Positions 13,531 through 23,773 of a stretch of 64,000 nt of DNA are shown one piece after another. Under the pieces are notes generated by a model. It had not been told where the DNA came from and did not search any database. It saw only the letters and a list, made by a program, of their open reading frames with translations. The stretch spans positions 248,001-312,000 of the forward strand of contig JAWRVZ010000026.1 of NCBI GenBank assembly GCA_037043235.1, written 5' to 3'. The stretch is from Rhodeus uyekii. Lineage: Eukaryota > Chordata > Actinopteri > Cypriniformes > Acheilognathidae. Numbering within the stretch: position 1 is the stretch's first letter; each line of letters begins with the position of its first letter. The position numbers and the translations under genes were made by a program.

Positions 13531-13905
13531 ATCTGAAACAACTTTGACAACAAGCAATTTAAAAAAAATTAAAAAATGTTTTGGAGTTTTTAACATCCTC
13601 ACTATATAACTACAATACATAGTAATAATAACTAGGTTATTCTGGTTATGAAAACTTAAAATAAATAAAACAATCCACAATGGTCTCATTTTTGTTTGTT
13701 TTTTACAGATTCTTTTCCAAAATATTAATTGCTCTACTGTGGAATGGCTTAGCCTACTTTAACAAAAAAAAAATATCCAGCCTGTGAAAATATCCTCTCA
13801 CAAAAAAACCCAGGAGATGAAGGTGCATTAGCTCCTCTTTTAAACTTTCTGGGAGTTGAGACAGATGTGCGATTGTGTGGTATGTTCCCGCCCCTGTCAA
13901 TCACA
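13531..13905 (+). repeat. Duplicated block shared with 41.8-42.4 kb
   Basis: The phrase ATCTGAAACAACTTT, the following AT-rich 200 bp, and then AACCCAGGAGATGAAGGTGC at 13.81 kb recur in the same order and orientation at 41.77-42.36 kb. A third, inverted relative lies at 9.4-9.75 kb. Confidence 0.7.
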
Positions 13906-14202
13906 TGGCAATCACACATCTATGACGTCATCTCACGCAATTGGCTAGATTATATACGTGCATCATGACGCATTCACGCAGGGGCGTTCCCACACTGCTT
14001 GATACAGCGCGAGTACCCTACAAAGGGAACATGCTTTAACTGACACCCACCCACCCACCCACACACACACACACACAAATAAATATATTTATGCCCTCAA
14101 TATTTCAATATTGAAAAATATTTAATAGTAATTAAAAATAACATTTGTACTAAACAAAATGAAGAGAAAAACTGAGAAGTACACGAGTGATCAAAAGAGG
14201 GT

Positions 14203-14208
14203 TTTATT
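14203..14208 (-). terminator. Polyadenylation signal of S100 copy A
   Basis: AATAAA on the minus strand, about 77 bp beyond the stop codon, in the phrase CAAATAAAACCCTCTT. The same context recurs 3' of copies B, E and F. Copy D has TATAAA instead. Confidence 0.75.
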
Positions 14209-14284
14209 TGTGTTTGCAAAACTATAAATTACATTTTGCAAAAAGTAAATATTGTTTGTCTTCTACAGAAGTGTACAAACATTT

Positions 14285-14724
14285 TCACGGTCTTTCCACC
14301 CTCATCCACTGTTTCTTGCCGTACTTCTTTGTGAAGTGAGCTCTGGCTAGACCAGCAATACACTGACTGAATTCATTGAAGTTCAGTTCTCCATCACTGT
14401 TCTTATCCAGTTTTTCCATCACTTCCTTGATATTCTCTGGATCCACTTTATCCTAAGACAGACACAGAGAGAGGAATGTCAATCCTGTTATTACTTACAC
14501 ACCATTCATAGTTGTATTGCAAAACACAATGAACAATGACTTCTTTCTCAAACTTCATATCCTTGGGCATCTCTCATTCTAACCTTAAATTCAGGATTGG
14601 CCAGTTGGGCTTTAATAAGCTGTTCGAGTTTAGCATTAGTGAGCTGGTACTTCTGCTCATCTGTTCCTGCAAACTCCTCAAACACCTTCACTATGGCCAG
14701 AATGGCTTTCTCCAGCTTAGACAT
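14285..14724 (-). CDS. S100 calcium-binding protein, copy A
   Basis: A small EF-hand calcium sensor; S100 proteins act as dimers that bind target proteins when calcium rises. Coding exon 1 is 14584-14724 (47 codons, ATG just after a CTTTCTCACAG acceptor) and exon 2 is 14285-14452 (55 codons plus TGA, after CTGTCTTAG). Together they give 102 residues, the normal S100 size and intron position. EF-hand 2 is canonical (DKNSDGELNFNE). The N-terminal pseudo-EF loop ends TNAKL, where the family usually has Glu, so calcium binding at site 1 is doubtful. The C-terminus is basic and aromatic (KKYGKKQWMRVERP). A noncoding first exon (about 15295-15333) and a TATA box at 15356-15362 complete the gene. 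Which S100 subtype it is cannot be settled; an ictacalcin-like fish S100 is plausible. Confidence 0.88.
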
Positions 14725-15294
14725 GTCTGTGAGAAAGAGATCAAGACAGAGAATTCATGAAGTTCACTAAAGCCAGTCAGAACCCCTGAACATGCACATT
14801 TAATATCCTACGGTCACCATAAAGAATGGGTAATGTAAAACAAACAACACAAATATATTTTCTACAGGATATACCCACAAAATGATGGTCTGTAACAAAG
14901 GAATGCAATTTTAGCTGCTTTATGAAAATACAAAATGGTCTGCGTGAAATTAAATTTTGAATAATGTTTTGTCCGTACAATAAAAGTCAGGGGGGTCCAA
15001 TGTTGCTTTGTTGTGTTGACTTTCATTGAATGGACAAAAATAATTTACATTTTTAAAATACCCTTTTCTATGTTCCTCGGAGGAAAGAATGCCATACATG
15101 TTTGGAATGACATGATGGTGAGTAAATTATGACAAAACTTTAAGTATGATTAATATAACAATATACATACACTAATATCCATCATATCTCGCTATAAATT
15201 TTAAACTGTTTCTAAAGTCTTCTTTTGTTCTGCCCTATTTTTGTAGCTCTATATTGCCTACTTTTGCACTCTATTCTCATTTTCTTGCACTTAC

Positions 15295-15333
15295 CTCAGT
15301 ATTGTGGTTGCAGATAGGTTTTGCAGATGCTTT
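15295..15333 (-). other. Noncoding first exon of S100 copy A
   Basis: On minus, the sequence CAACCACAATACTGAG is followed by the strong donor GTAAGTG. The 5' end is placed about 25-30 bp downstream of the TATA box and is approximate. The same exon is seen in D (to 29183), F (to 52296) and partly in C (to 18664), and is missing in E. Confidence 0.7.
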
Positions 15334-15355
15334 ATTGGAGTAAATCGTCCGCTGC

Positions 15356-15362
15356 TTTTATA
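15356..15362 (-). promoter_or_regulatory. TATA box of S100 copy A
   Basis: TATAAAA in the context GCTATAAAAGCAGC on the minus strand, about 25-30 bp before the noncoding exon. The element and its surroundings are conserved at copies D and F, supporting a real core promoter. Confidence 0.7.
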
Positions 15363-16860
15363 GCACAGATTTTATTCTCCACAGCACACACAGTGGTAGG
15401 AATGATTCATTATTGTAATATTCGTAGCACACCCCATCCAATCTGACAAGTGTTATGCTCTGTAAGATAATACACTATGGATCTGTTACACTTTGGATCT
15501 GTGGTGTTTGCAATTTGATTAAATAAACAAAACAAAACAAAAAATAATAATATATATTGGGGATATATATTAGATGTCAGTCAGCATGGGGAATCTGAGT
15601 CACACTTTAGAACGCTTTTGCCCTCTCTTCTGGGTGTTGCCCATTATCCTTGCTTCCATGTAGAAGCTTCTGGCAGCCTGAACACCATTGTTTCACGTTT
15701 TTTTTTTCTGACGTAACAACCCTTTTTTAAACATTCTTGTAAAAAACGTTTCAGAACCAACATTTAGGATGAAGCTGATAGACTCGTTGTGTAGGTATGA
15801 CATTTTTGGGTATGTTTAGAGGCTTGAATCACAAGCTACAAACAAAGCTTCATATTTGCAGTAAACAAAAACACACTTATCCTCTCTAGATCTAATCTTC
15901 TGACATCAAAGAATGGCCTTAGTTAATTTTCAAAACAGACTATACATGAATACTTTATCTGCAGTACACAGAAACGCTAATAATAATAAAGCCATCTGCA
16001 GACATTTATTATAATGCATGCAATGGTGAACAAAACCACATACTAGACAACGACTGCTGAACACTGATGACTGCTCGGTTGTGGAGCAATAGGATATTTC
16101 AGTTTTTCAAATAAGCTTTTCCTTCTTGATATAAATGCAAAGACAATGACTTATCCTCCAGTGTTGTTATATGTTCTATTTTTGGAAACTAAGGAAGTAA
16201 ACAGCCAGATAAAAAGAAACACGCTTTTTTAATTTACTTAATCAAAACTAAAAAAAAAAACGTATTAACTGAATTAAGTTAATTCAACTAAGCTTGCTAC
16301 AGATGACTGCAGATGACCCCTATGGCCATATTCAACTCCTCCCCACCATATGTGATTTTGTATGTGACGGTCTTTACTCTGAAATTTCCTGTCTTTAGAG
16401 CTGCTTTACAGTAGAATTAAACTAATCGTTGAATCAATAACTTTCTTTTTATCCTGCAAAGATGCTTTGAAACAATCTGAATTGTATAAAGTGCTTTATA
16501 GGCCTAAACTAAGGTGACTTCAGTTAAACTTAGAAGTTAAACTTAAGTTCACATAAACTTGATTCAATTAAGTTCACCCTACATTAAGTATTTAAGTAGA
16601 GAACATGTTTCCATGAAGCAGAAAGAGTCCCTATATAGGGTGAATTTCTGTTAATTGGGACACTTTTCCTGTGACTGGGACACCCTGTCATCTCAACGGC
16701 AAAAAAGCCCCATTAACCTGTACACATTTTCTTTTTAATGTAATTATGTGTGTAACAGCATAATGTGCATTAACTGACACACACATACAAATATATGCAC
16801 TCATTTCAATATGGATTTTTTTTAAACAATAATAAAAAAAACATTTGTACTAAACTAAAT

Positions 16861-18705
16861 GAAGAGAAAAATTGAGAAGTACACGCATGATCAAAAGAGG
16901 CTTTTATTAGTGTTTGCAAAACTATGAATTACATTTTGCAAAAAGTAAATATTGTTATTGCAAAACACAATGAAGAACAAAGAGCAGCAGTGCATAAGTT
17001 TCAAAAATAGTATGTTAGCATAGGAAAGAAAGCAGGAATATTTTTGAGCTTCTCTTACATTTGCTGTGACTTGTGTGTTGTGCAACGCTTCTCGCTTCTT
17101 CTTTCAGGTTGCCTTAAGCATTTACTGCACAACATGCAAATTTGCAATAGATTGGTTGCAACATGTTGGAGGTGTTCAGTTCCCCAACCAATGAGTATCT
17201 TTCTCAAAACTTACATTTTTTTTCCTTGGGCATCTCTCATTCTATCCGTCTATGATGTACAACGACTTTCAGACACATTTTCGCTTACAACACGTTCTAA
17301 ACTTGATAAAGTATACAAACCGGTACCAAAGAAGTCCAAGAATCGCGCCCATACCGTTGTGAAATGTACACTGTACAATGCAAATGGCAGTAAGAGTGGC
17401 TTCAGGATCCAGCTGAGTTTCATGGCAAAGGCTGTGAATACTTTTGTACATGTGACTTGATTTATTAAGAAATTGGCAAAGCTTTCAAACAAACTTCTTT
17501 GACGTTGTCATTTTTTGTAGAATTTTGACAACAGGAAACATGGAAACAGGAAATGCAATTCAAAATTACATTAAAATATTGAGGGCAACAGATTATCACA
17601 AATGTATGATGTTTATTGAACACAATATACAGTCATAGACTGAACATATTTGGGTTCGGTGTAAACACTGCAAACATATAACAACATTGTGCAGATCAAA
17701 CTCATTATAAACATTCCAATATGGAGCATTACTATAAGGCCATGAAAGGTATAAAATTAATTTACTGCCACATAAATGTTTTTTTTTTTTAATTTTTATT
17801 GAACAACAAGGAACACTACAATAGCATCGACAAGAAGACTGTACTATGCTTGATGGGTGAGAAACTGTTGAAAGATGGACACAGGTAAAGAGGAATAATG
17901 AATCTCATCAGAACATGACACTGGTTTGACCGTTAGATTGGATTAAGAGGGAGTCATTCTAAACAACTGTGTGGGAATACATAATATAAAAAGTTAAAAC
18001 TTCAGGCAACACAGGCTGAGAGCGATGCATATTTTTCATGTTCCTACAAACGAGCCTACTTTACCATCCAGTTCACGCACGTTAAAGAGTTGTAAACTGG
18101 AAATAATCATTAACATTATCAAATGAACTAAAATACAGAAACCTATAAATGCTTAAACATTATTATTATTACTATAACCTTTATTATTTATAACCTTTTA
18201 ACCTCATTTCAGGTTGCCTTAAGCATTTACTGCACAACATGCAAATTTGCAAGAGATTGGTTGCAACATGTTGGAGGTGTTCAGTTCCCCAACCAATGAG
18301 CATCTTTCTCAAAACTTCAATTTTTTCCCTTTTTTCCCCTTTCCTCTCTCATTCTAACCTTAAATTCAGGATTGGTCAGTTGGGCTTTAATAAGCTGTCC
18401 AAGTTCAGCGTTACTGAGCTGGGTCTTCTGCTCATCTGTTCCTGCAAACTCCTCAAACACCTCCACTATGGCCACAATGGCTTTCTCCAGGTTAGACATG
18501 TCTGTGAGAAAGAGATCAAGACAGAGAATTCATGAAGGTCACTAAAGCCAGTCAGAACCCCTGAACATGCACATTTAATATCCTAATATTCCGTTCTGCT
18601 CTATATTTCCTGCTTTTTGCACTCTCTTTTTGTCTTTCTCTCTTCCTACTTCCTTGCACTTACCTCAGTATTATGGTTCCAGATAAGTTTTGCAGATGTT
18701 GTGCT
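16861..18705 (-). pseudogene. S100 copy B/C, exon 2 lost
   Basis: A broken S100 copy. Coding exon 1 (18359-18499) is open and ends at a normal GT donor. It reads MSNLEKAIVAIVEVF onward and retains Glu in the first calcium loop (SNAEL), as in copy F. Downstream, the intron (17.0-17.24 kb) runs straight into the 3'UTR with its AATAAA (16903-16908); no exon 2 lies between. A roughly 0.96 kb segment (about 17245-18207) splits the intron, flanked by a duplicated intron piece (17.10-17.24 and 18.21-18.33 kb). Upstream, the noncoding exon and its donor (18664) survive, but sequence ends at about 18705 against a DIRS fragment, so the TATA box is gone. A complete S100 cannot be made. Confidence 0.85.
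17245..17545 (+). mobile_element. Tc1-like transposon end remnant
   Basis: From about 17436 on plus, the phrases GCTGTGAATACTTTTGTACA, then 'tttattaagaaattggcaaag' in part, and 'tcaaacaaacttctttgacg' in part, match the familiar 3' ends of fish Tc1-like elements. The 190 bp before it is unassigned. An inverted, nearly identical copy lies in the other palindrome arm at about 27170-27460. Confidence 0.5.
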
Positions 18706-18990
18706 GCTAGTTGCAGCAACTGGGTTTTCCAGTCGTCGACATAATTGAGGACACAGATGCCTCGAGAATGTGTGTGCTACAAGAGCTACATCCCACTACC
18801 TTCGTGAAGGTGCAGAGCGACAGAGCTAGGCCGAAGGGAAGCACGCGGTACGGGTACGCCTTCCCCCAAAAGGCGAACCGTAGGTACTTCCTGTGTTGTG
18901 GAAGGATGGAGATGTGGAGATATAAGAGCATCATTCGTGACGAACCAGTACTCGGACCTGATTTGAGCTTGAGACGCATACCTGTGCGAT
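18706..18990 (-). mobile_element. DIRS reverse transcriptase fragment
   Basis: The minus strand encodes HISILPQHRKYLRFAFWGKA, then YRVLPFGLALS and, after a frame change, VLNYVDDW. These are the same RT blocks found in the full DIRS element at 44.1-49.2 kb. The fragment is short, frameshifted, and bounded by S100 copy C on one side and a solo LTR on the other. Confidence 0.8.
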
Positions 18991-18994
18991 TGAC

Positions 18995-19227
18995 TGTCAC
19001 GGCTCTGTCATTCTAGTTTGGTCTCTTCAAGTGTCTGTTGACAGAGCCCTGACACTGCCCCTTTTATTGTGTATTGTCATTGTGCAACCCTGCCCTCTTG
19101 TTACCTTGTTTCCTTGAGTGTTGTCAGCTGTCCTCATGTGTTCCCTATATATAGCCCTTGTGTTTGCAGTCTGGTGTGGTCTCGTTGTCATTCCATGTCT
19201 GTTCCTGAGGTCCCCAGTCCATCTGAG

Positions 19228-19277
<50 letters not shown>

Positions 19278-19417
19278 CGATGTCTTGTTATCGTGGTTAA
19301 GTTAATGTTTTCTAGCGATGTTTTCCCCCCTCGTGGGTATGTTCTTTTGTGTGTTTATGTTATTATTAAATCCCCCTTCCCTGCACTTGAGTCCTCCCTG
19401 TTTATCATAACGTGACA
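18995..19417 (+). mobile_element. Solo LTR with 5-bp target duplication
   Basis: The 423-bp unit begins TGTCACGGCTC and ends ATAACGTGACA (TG...CA), and is flanked on both sides by TTGAC (18990-18994 and 19418-19422). It contains a TATA-like stretch (CCTATATATAGCCC near 19144) and an ATTAAA-type signal near 19366, as expected for an LTR promoter and polyadenylation region. A (TTG)n run lies at about 19230-19277. No internal coding region or second LTR is present. Orientation is inferred from the TATA-then-ATTAAA order. A Gypsy/ERV-type LTR is likely. Confidence 0.75.
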
Positions 19418-19423
19418 TTGACA

Positions 19424-19712
19424 AGGCGCAAATCCAGAACGGACATACTCCCCTCTTATGATCAGCGGGACACCGGTAGAGAGAGTGAGCAGCTTCAGGT
19501 ACCTGGGTGTGAACATCTCCGAGGACCTGACCTGGACTGCACACATCCAGACACAGGTGAAAAAGGCCAGGCAAAGACTGTACCACCTGCGCCGGCTGAG
19601 GAAATTCAGGGTCTCACCAGCTATCCTGAGAACTTTCTATTTAGGGGCGATAGAAAGTGTACTGTCTCAGTGCATCACAGCGTGGTATGGGAACAGACGG
19701 CTGGACGGTTAG
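19424..19712 (+). mobile_element. L2-like LINE 3' fragment
   Basis: The plus-strand frame reads VSSFRYLGVNISEDLTWTAH, then KARQRLYHLRRLRKF and IESVLSQCITAWYGN. This is the conserved region after the RT core of L2/Rex-type LINEs. The frame ends soon after, so the copy is truncated at both ends. Confidence 0.75.
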
Positions 19713-20033
19713 GCGGCTCTCGTTGGTCATGGTGCAATCACAATCCAACTGCTCCAGTGAAAGGATAAAGGATACAGTCGCACAATACAACGAGATTGTG
19801 ATGTAGAAAGGAATACCATGGTAGACGCTTTCAAGCAATAGGTTTCAGAAAAAGAAAAAAAGTGAACAAAGTAAAAAAAAACATAAAAAACTGAAATCTC
19901 ACATAGTTACAAGTAAATTACTGTTCCCTGTCAAGGGAACTCAACACTGCGTCGAACGCATATGGGAACGCATTAGTGTAATTGTCTCTTGAAGCGCAAT
20001 TGAAACCAGGTGTGCGAGTGCACGTACTCTGCG

Positions 20034-20625
20034 AGCATACTCCGCGGCTGGTCAGGCTGCAGCGTGTTTGCATACGTCTTCACTGCTGCAGGCCTACCAG
20101 GCGGAGCTGCTCGCAGACCTCGATGAGGGCGGGGGAATCGGCCCTGAGGCAGTAGCCGAGCTGCGCAGGGCCACCGATCTTTCTCTGAGGGCTGCTAGGG
20201 AAACGGCCGGTTCCATCGGTCGCTCCATGGCAGCCCTGGTGGCCACAGAGAGACATCTCTGGCTTAACCTGACTTCTCTCAGAGAAAAAGATAAGAATGT
20301 TCTCATCGACGCTCCTCTTACGCCTCCTGGTCTCTTCGGCGACGCTGTCAAGATGGCCGTCGAGAGATTTCAGGAGGCTGCTAAGCAGGAGGTAGCGTTC
20401 CGGAAGATTCTTCCCCGCCGCTCTCGGGCAACTGGGCCTGCGAGCCAGCCGCAGCCCAGCAGCAGCTCCTCGCACCGCGCTGCTCAGCGGCAGAGTGTGG
20501 CTTCCCGCCAGCCTCCCCAGTCGGGTGGCGGCGCTGGTCGCCGCACTCAGCTGCAGCCCTCTGGCAGAAGGACAGATCTGAGGGCTGTCCTTCAGGCCAA
20601 GAAGGCTAAGAGCAAGAGGCCCTGA
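20034..20625 (+). pseudogene. DIRS ORF1 (gag-like) C-terminal remnant
   Basis: The frame joins ORF1 in mid-protein (AYSAAGQAAACLHTSSLLQ) and continues to the normal end (KAKSKRP, stop). It is nearly identical over this part to the 425-residue ORF1 at 47661-48938. The upstream half is deleted. The residues suggest an alpha-helical gag-like structural protein with a basic C-terminal tail, but no known domain is claimed. Confidence 0.75.
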
Positions 20626-20668
20626 CACATTCTGGTCGCGGCCCCGCAGCGCTGGTCCTCCTCGAGGG

Positions 20669-21109
20669 GTGGACCAGTGCACGCCAAGCGCGGTGTACGG
20701 CTCGGGGTCTCGAGGGACCCGGGCCGTGCTCTACGCTGGCAGTTTTGTCCAGTCACGCTCCTCTCGGGCCGTGCTGGGCAGGTTGCCCCCTCTGAGGAGG
20801 GTCCTAGAGCATCCGCCCCGGCGGCTCTCTGGTTTCGGCAGGGGCCCCGGGGTGGCAAAATATTTATGTCCAGAGGTCGGTCTCGAGAGACTGATACCCT
20901 TAGTAGATTTCCTGGCGGCGTGGCAGCGCCTCCCAGGTATCTCTCGTTGGGTCCTGCGTACCGTATCAGAAGGATACGCTGTTCAGTTCCGGGTTCATCC
21001 TCCCGGCTTCGCGGGTGTGTTACCAACAGTGGTGAACCCCGAACAGGCTCTGGTCATGGAACGAGAAGTAGACTCACTGCTGAGGAAAGAGGCCATAGAA
21101 TATGTATAG
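20669..21109 (+). pseudogene. DIRS RT-RNase H N-terminal remnant
   Basis: 146 codons match the start of the 700-residue RT-RNase H frame of the full element with only three amino-acid differences. The frame then meets a stop at the deletion junction (21107-21109). No catalytic RT or RNase H motif remains. The junction carries a 14-bp direct repeat (GGCCATAGAATATG at 21091-21104 and 21109-21122). Confidence 0.8.
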
Positions 21110-22240
21110 GCCATAGAATATGACTCCTTGGAGGATTCCCGTCAGAGTGGACCTTCTGTCTCAGGCTCAGGGCAGGATCCTTCATCCTCGCCCGGAACTG
21201 TGGAATCTGTGGGTCTGGCCTCTGAGGGGGCCCGACTCATAGGCTCGGGTCTCTCGACTGAGGTCGTTGAGACCATTCTCCACTCTAGAGCCCCATCCAC
21301 GAGGAAACTCTATGCTCGGAAGTGGGCTCTCTTCACTTCCTGGTGCGGTGACAAACCTATAGACCCAGTGACCTGCCAGGTCGGTATCGTCCTGGAGTTC
21401 TTACAGGAGAGGTTCGCCGCCGGGCTGTCCCCCTCCATGCTTAAGGTGTACGTGGCTGCCATTGCGGCTTACCACGTACCCCCGAGTGGTATACCTCTGG
21501 GTCGGGACCCCCTAGTAGTTCGTTTCCTCCGTGGCACTCTCAGGCTGAGGCCTGCGGTACGTTCCCGGGTTCCTTCCTGGGACCTGTCCCTGGTACTCCA
21601 GGCCTTGTCCCAGGAACCCTTTGAACCGCTTGAGGACATCTCAGAGAAATTTCTCACTCTTAAAACGGTGTTCCTCCTAGCCATTTCCTCATTCAAGAGG
21701 GTTGGTGACCTTCAGGCCCTGTCAGTGGCCCCCTCCTGTCTGGAGTTTGCTCCTGGTCTGGCGAAAGCCTTTCTCTCTCCCAGACCAGGTTATGTTCCGA
21801 AGGTCCTTTCGAGCCCAGCTCGTCACATCGTACTGCAGGCCTTATGTCCTCCCCCCTTTGATGATCATGACCAGGAGTTCAAGAACAAGGTCTGTCCAGT
21901 GCGAGCACTGGACGCCTACGTCCGCAGAGCGACCCCATGGCGTAGGTCTGACCAACTCTTTGTATGCTTCGGGGCTCCTAAGGGAGCTCCAGCATCTAAA
22001 CCTACTTTAAGCAGGTGGATAGTCGAGACTATCTCACTAGCTTATGAACTGGCGGGTCAGCAGTGTCCTCTGCATGTCCGCGCCCATTCTACTCGGAGCA
22101 TGGCTACCTCTAAAGCTTTTTGCGCAGGGGCTCCCCTTGCCGATATTTGTGATGCGGCTGGCTGGTCCTCACCGCATACCTTTATCAGGTTCTACCAGTT
22201 AGACCTTAACCCCGCTTTGGGAACCTTGGCCCTTTCGTAG
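21110..22240 (+). CDS. DIRS tyrosine recombinase, complete domain
   Basis: A site-specific recombinase that in DIRS elements integrates a circular DNA intermediate. The open region from about 21128 to the stop at 22240 (370 codons) covers the whole catalytic domain. It has an N-terminal SAM-like segment (STRKLYARKWALFTSWC), the first catalytic Arg in SFKRVGDLQAL, the HSTR box (the H-x-x-R pair) and the nucleophile Tyr in FIRFYQLDL, shortly before the end. No ATG occurs at the start; the nearest in-frame upstream codon is a stop at 21107-21109. In the full element this domain is the tail of a longer frame. Whether this copy is translated is doubtful, but it has no inactivating mutation. Confidence 0.8.
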   Translation, partial: AIEYDSLEDSRQSGPSVSGSGQDPSSSPGTVESVGLASEGARLIGSGLSTEVVETILHSRAPSTRKLYARKWALFTSWCGDKPIDPVTCQVGIVLEFLQERFAAGLSPSMLKVYVAAIAAYHVPPSGIPLGRDPLVVRFLRGTLRLRPAVRSRVPSWDLSLVLQALSQEPFEPLEDISEKFLTLKTVFLLAISSFKRVGDLQALSVAPSCLEFAPGLAKAFLSPRPGYVPKVLSSPARHIVLQALCPPPFDDHDQEFKNKVCPVRALDAYVRRATPWRRSDQLFVCFGAPKGAPASKPTLSRWIVETISLAYELAGQQCPLHVRAHSTRSMATSKAFCAGAPLADICDAAGWSSPHTFIRFYQLDLNPALGTLALS

Positions 22241-22286
22241 TGAGCTACGTTAGCTTGGCGTACTCCGTTCGCTGAGGCGGCGTGGG

Positions 22287-22397
22287 TATTCTCGTTCCCA
22301 TATGCGTTCGACGCAGTGTTGAGTTCCCTTGACAGGGAACGTCTCAGGTTACTTACGTAACCCTAGTTCCCTTAGAGGGAACGAGACACTGCGTCTC
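22287..22397 (+). repeat. DIRS internal complementary region
   Basis: This stretch contains the reverse complement of the left terminus (TTGAGTTCCCTTGACAGGGA) joined through AAC to the reverse complement of the right terminus (CGTCTCAGGTTACTTACG). In DIRS elements such a region is thought to template completion of the terminal repeats during replication. Confidence 0.8.
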
Positions 22398-22602
22398 GTA
22401 GCCTCAGCTCCATCGCACGCCGGCTGTTTCAGACACTAGTTAAGCTGAGGCTGCTAGTTTGCTGCGTGCAGTTATACTCCTGGCTCATGACGTCACACTC
22501 GGCTACGTGCACTCGCACACCTGGTTTCAATTGCGCTTCAAGAGACAATTACACTAATGCGTTCCCATATGCGTTCGACGCAGTGTCTCGTTCCCTCTAA
22601 GG

Positions 22603-23733
22603 CAGGGGTGTCAAACTCAACTGCACAGGGGGCCAAAATCCCAAAAAAAATTAGGTCACGGGCCGAACAGGATAAACATTTATTGAAAACACTGAAACTA
22701 AACTTTTAAAACTCACCTTTTTTTAAATTAGATGTGAATAAAACAGACAGAAATATTATTCTGGAATAAATCAACTTATACCTTAAATAACTTAAAAATA
22801 TTTAAAAAATACTTACAATTTTTAAAAATATATCTAAATTTTTAAAAAATTATATCTAATATGTCTAAATTATACAAGTTAGAAATAAAGTAAACAAGTA
22901 AAGTAAAAGTTAAAAGAACAAACATTCAAATTTCTCTTATGTCATTTTATATAAAACTTAAAAAGATTTATATATAAAAGATTTTGCTCTCCATTAAAAT
23001 ATATCCTGTCAAAATTATACAAAATCAAAATATGGACATGCTGCAAAACAAAACCTGGAAATCTAAATACAATTTTAGCTTTTCAGCAATAACAAATCAA
23101 ATCATTCAGTTGAATTTGCTCTTATGTCATTTGTCTTATAGTGCCGTCTTATTAAATTATTTAATTACTGCCACATTAGCTCCGCAAATGAGACACACGG
23201 GTAACCGGCAGTATGTCAGTAAACATATACCGTATTTTCCCGCACATAACCCATGGGTTATAGCAGATTTTACAAACTATATCAAAATTTTTTTTACACG
23301 TAGTAATATTTCAATATATTTGTTACGTCCCTAAGGACGTAATGTTTTTTTTTTTTGCGCTGTATTTTCTTTCTGGCGCTTGTACTATCACTCTGACAGC
23401 TGGCGCTGATATGCTGTCTGACCTGTCAATCATGCAAGAAGACGTTCTGCCATGAGGGCGGGCTCTTCTCATCCGATGATCAACACCTGAATTTCGCGCA
23501 CAAGCACTGTGTACCGAGCCTGAACAGTTATGGATAATTGACAATAACAATCGCGCGGTACTTGCGCGAGCGCGAAGCATCATTAGCCACTTCCTGTTTA
23601 ATACAGGAAGTGTTCGGCGAGTCAGCTGGAGCGCGGGACATCTCGCGGGCCATTAATAAAATGCTCTCGCGGGCCGGACATAATTACACGCCGGGCCGGA
23701 TGTGGCCCGCGGGCCTTGAGTTTGACACCTATG
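22603..23733. mobile_element. hAT-type nonautonomous insertion
   Basis: 1131 bp beginning CAGGGGTGTCAAACTCAA and ending TTGAGTTTGACACCTATG. These are terminal inverted repeats, flanked by the perfect 8-bp duplication CTCTAAGG (22595-22602 and 23734-23741). An 8-bp duplication fits the hAT superfamily. The interior is AT-rich on the left and GC-richer after 23320; no transposase is recognised. It inserted into the DIRS right terminal repeat, so it is younger than that element. Confidence 0.85.
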
Positions 23734-23773
23734 CTCTAAGGGAACTAGGGTTACGTAAGTAACCTGAGACGTT

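Larger units (their letters stand above)
14050..18182. repeat. Left arm of a large imperfect palindrome
   Basis: Reading outward from about 18182, this arm is matched in reverse complement by sequence starting at about 26518. The pairs are 17.57-18.18 with 26.52-27.1 kb, 17.04-17.5 with 27.2-27.65 kb, 16.5-17.04 with 27.65-28.25 kb, 15.5-16.15 with 28.3-28.95 kb, S100 copy A with copies D and E, and the A 3' flank (14.07-14.29) with the E 3' flank (33.65-33.84). The inner 1.3 kb is almost identical between arms; the outer part is clearly diverged. Confidence 0.85.
19923..23773 (+). mobile_element. Internally deleted DIRS retrotransposon split by a hAT element
   Basis: The element starts GTTCCCTGTCAAGGG and ends CCTGAGACGTT, the same termini in mirror orientation as the full copy at 44136-49217. 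It retains the tail of ORF1 (20034-20625), the first 146 codons of RT (20669-21109) and a complete recombinase region (21110-22240). Nearly all of RT and RNase H is deleted. The internal complementary region is at about 22287-22397. A 1131-bp hAT-type insertion (22603-23733) sits in the right terminal repeat. Without it the element is about 2.7 kb. It lacks RT, so it could move only with enzymes from another copy. Confidence 0.85.

Noticed and set aside
17044..17460. 138-codon frame conserved perfectly in both palindrome arms
   Set aside because: The identity is explained by near-identical arms, not by protein selection. The frame crosses S100 intron and a Tc1-like end, and an antisense frame is equally 'conserved'.
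19069..19305. Leu- or Cys-rich frames over the (TTG)n tract
   Set aside because: They are readings of a trinucleotide repeat inside a solo LTR.
22984..23334. 116-codon frame in the hAT insertion at 22.6-23.7 kb as a transposase
   Set aside because: No transposase motif or zinc finger; the composition follows the AT-rich filler of a nonautonomous element.
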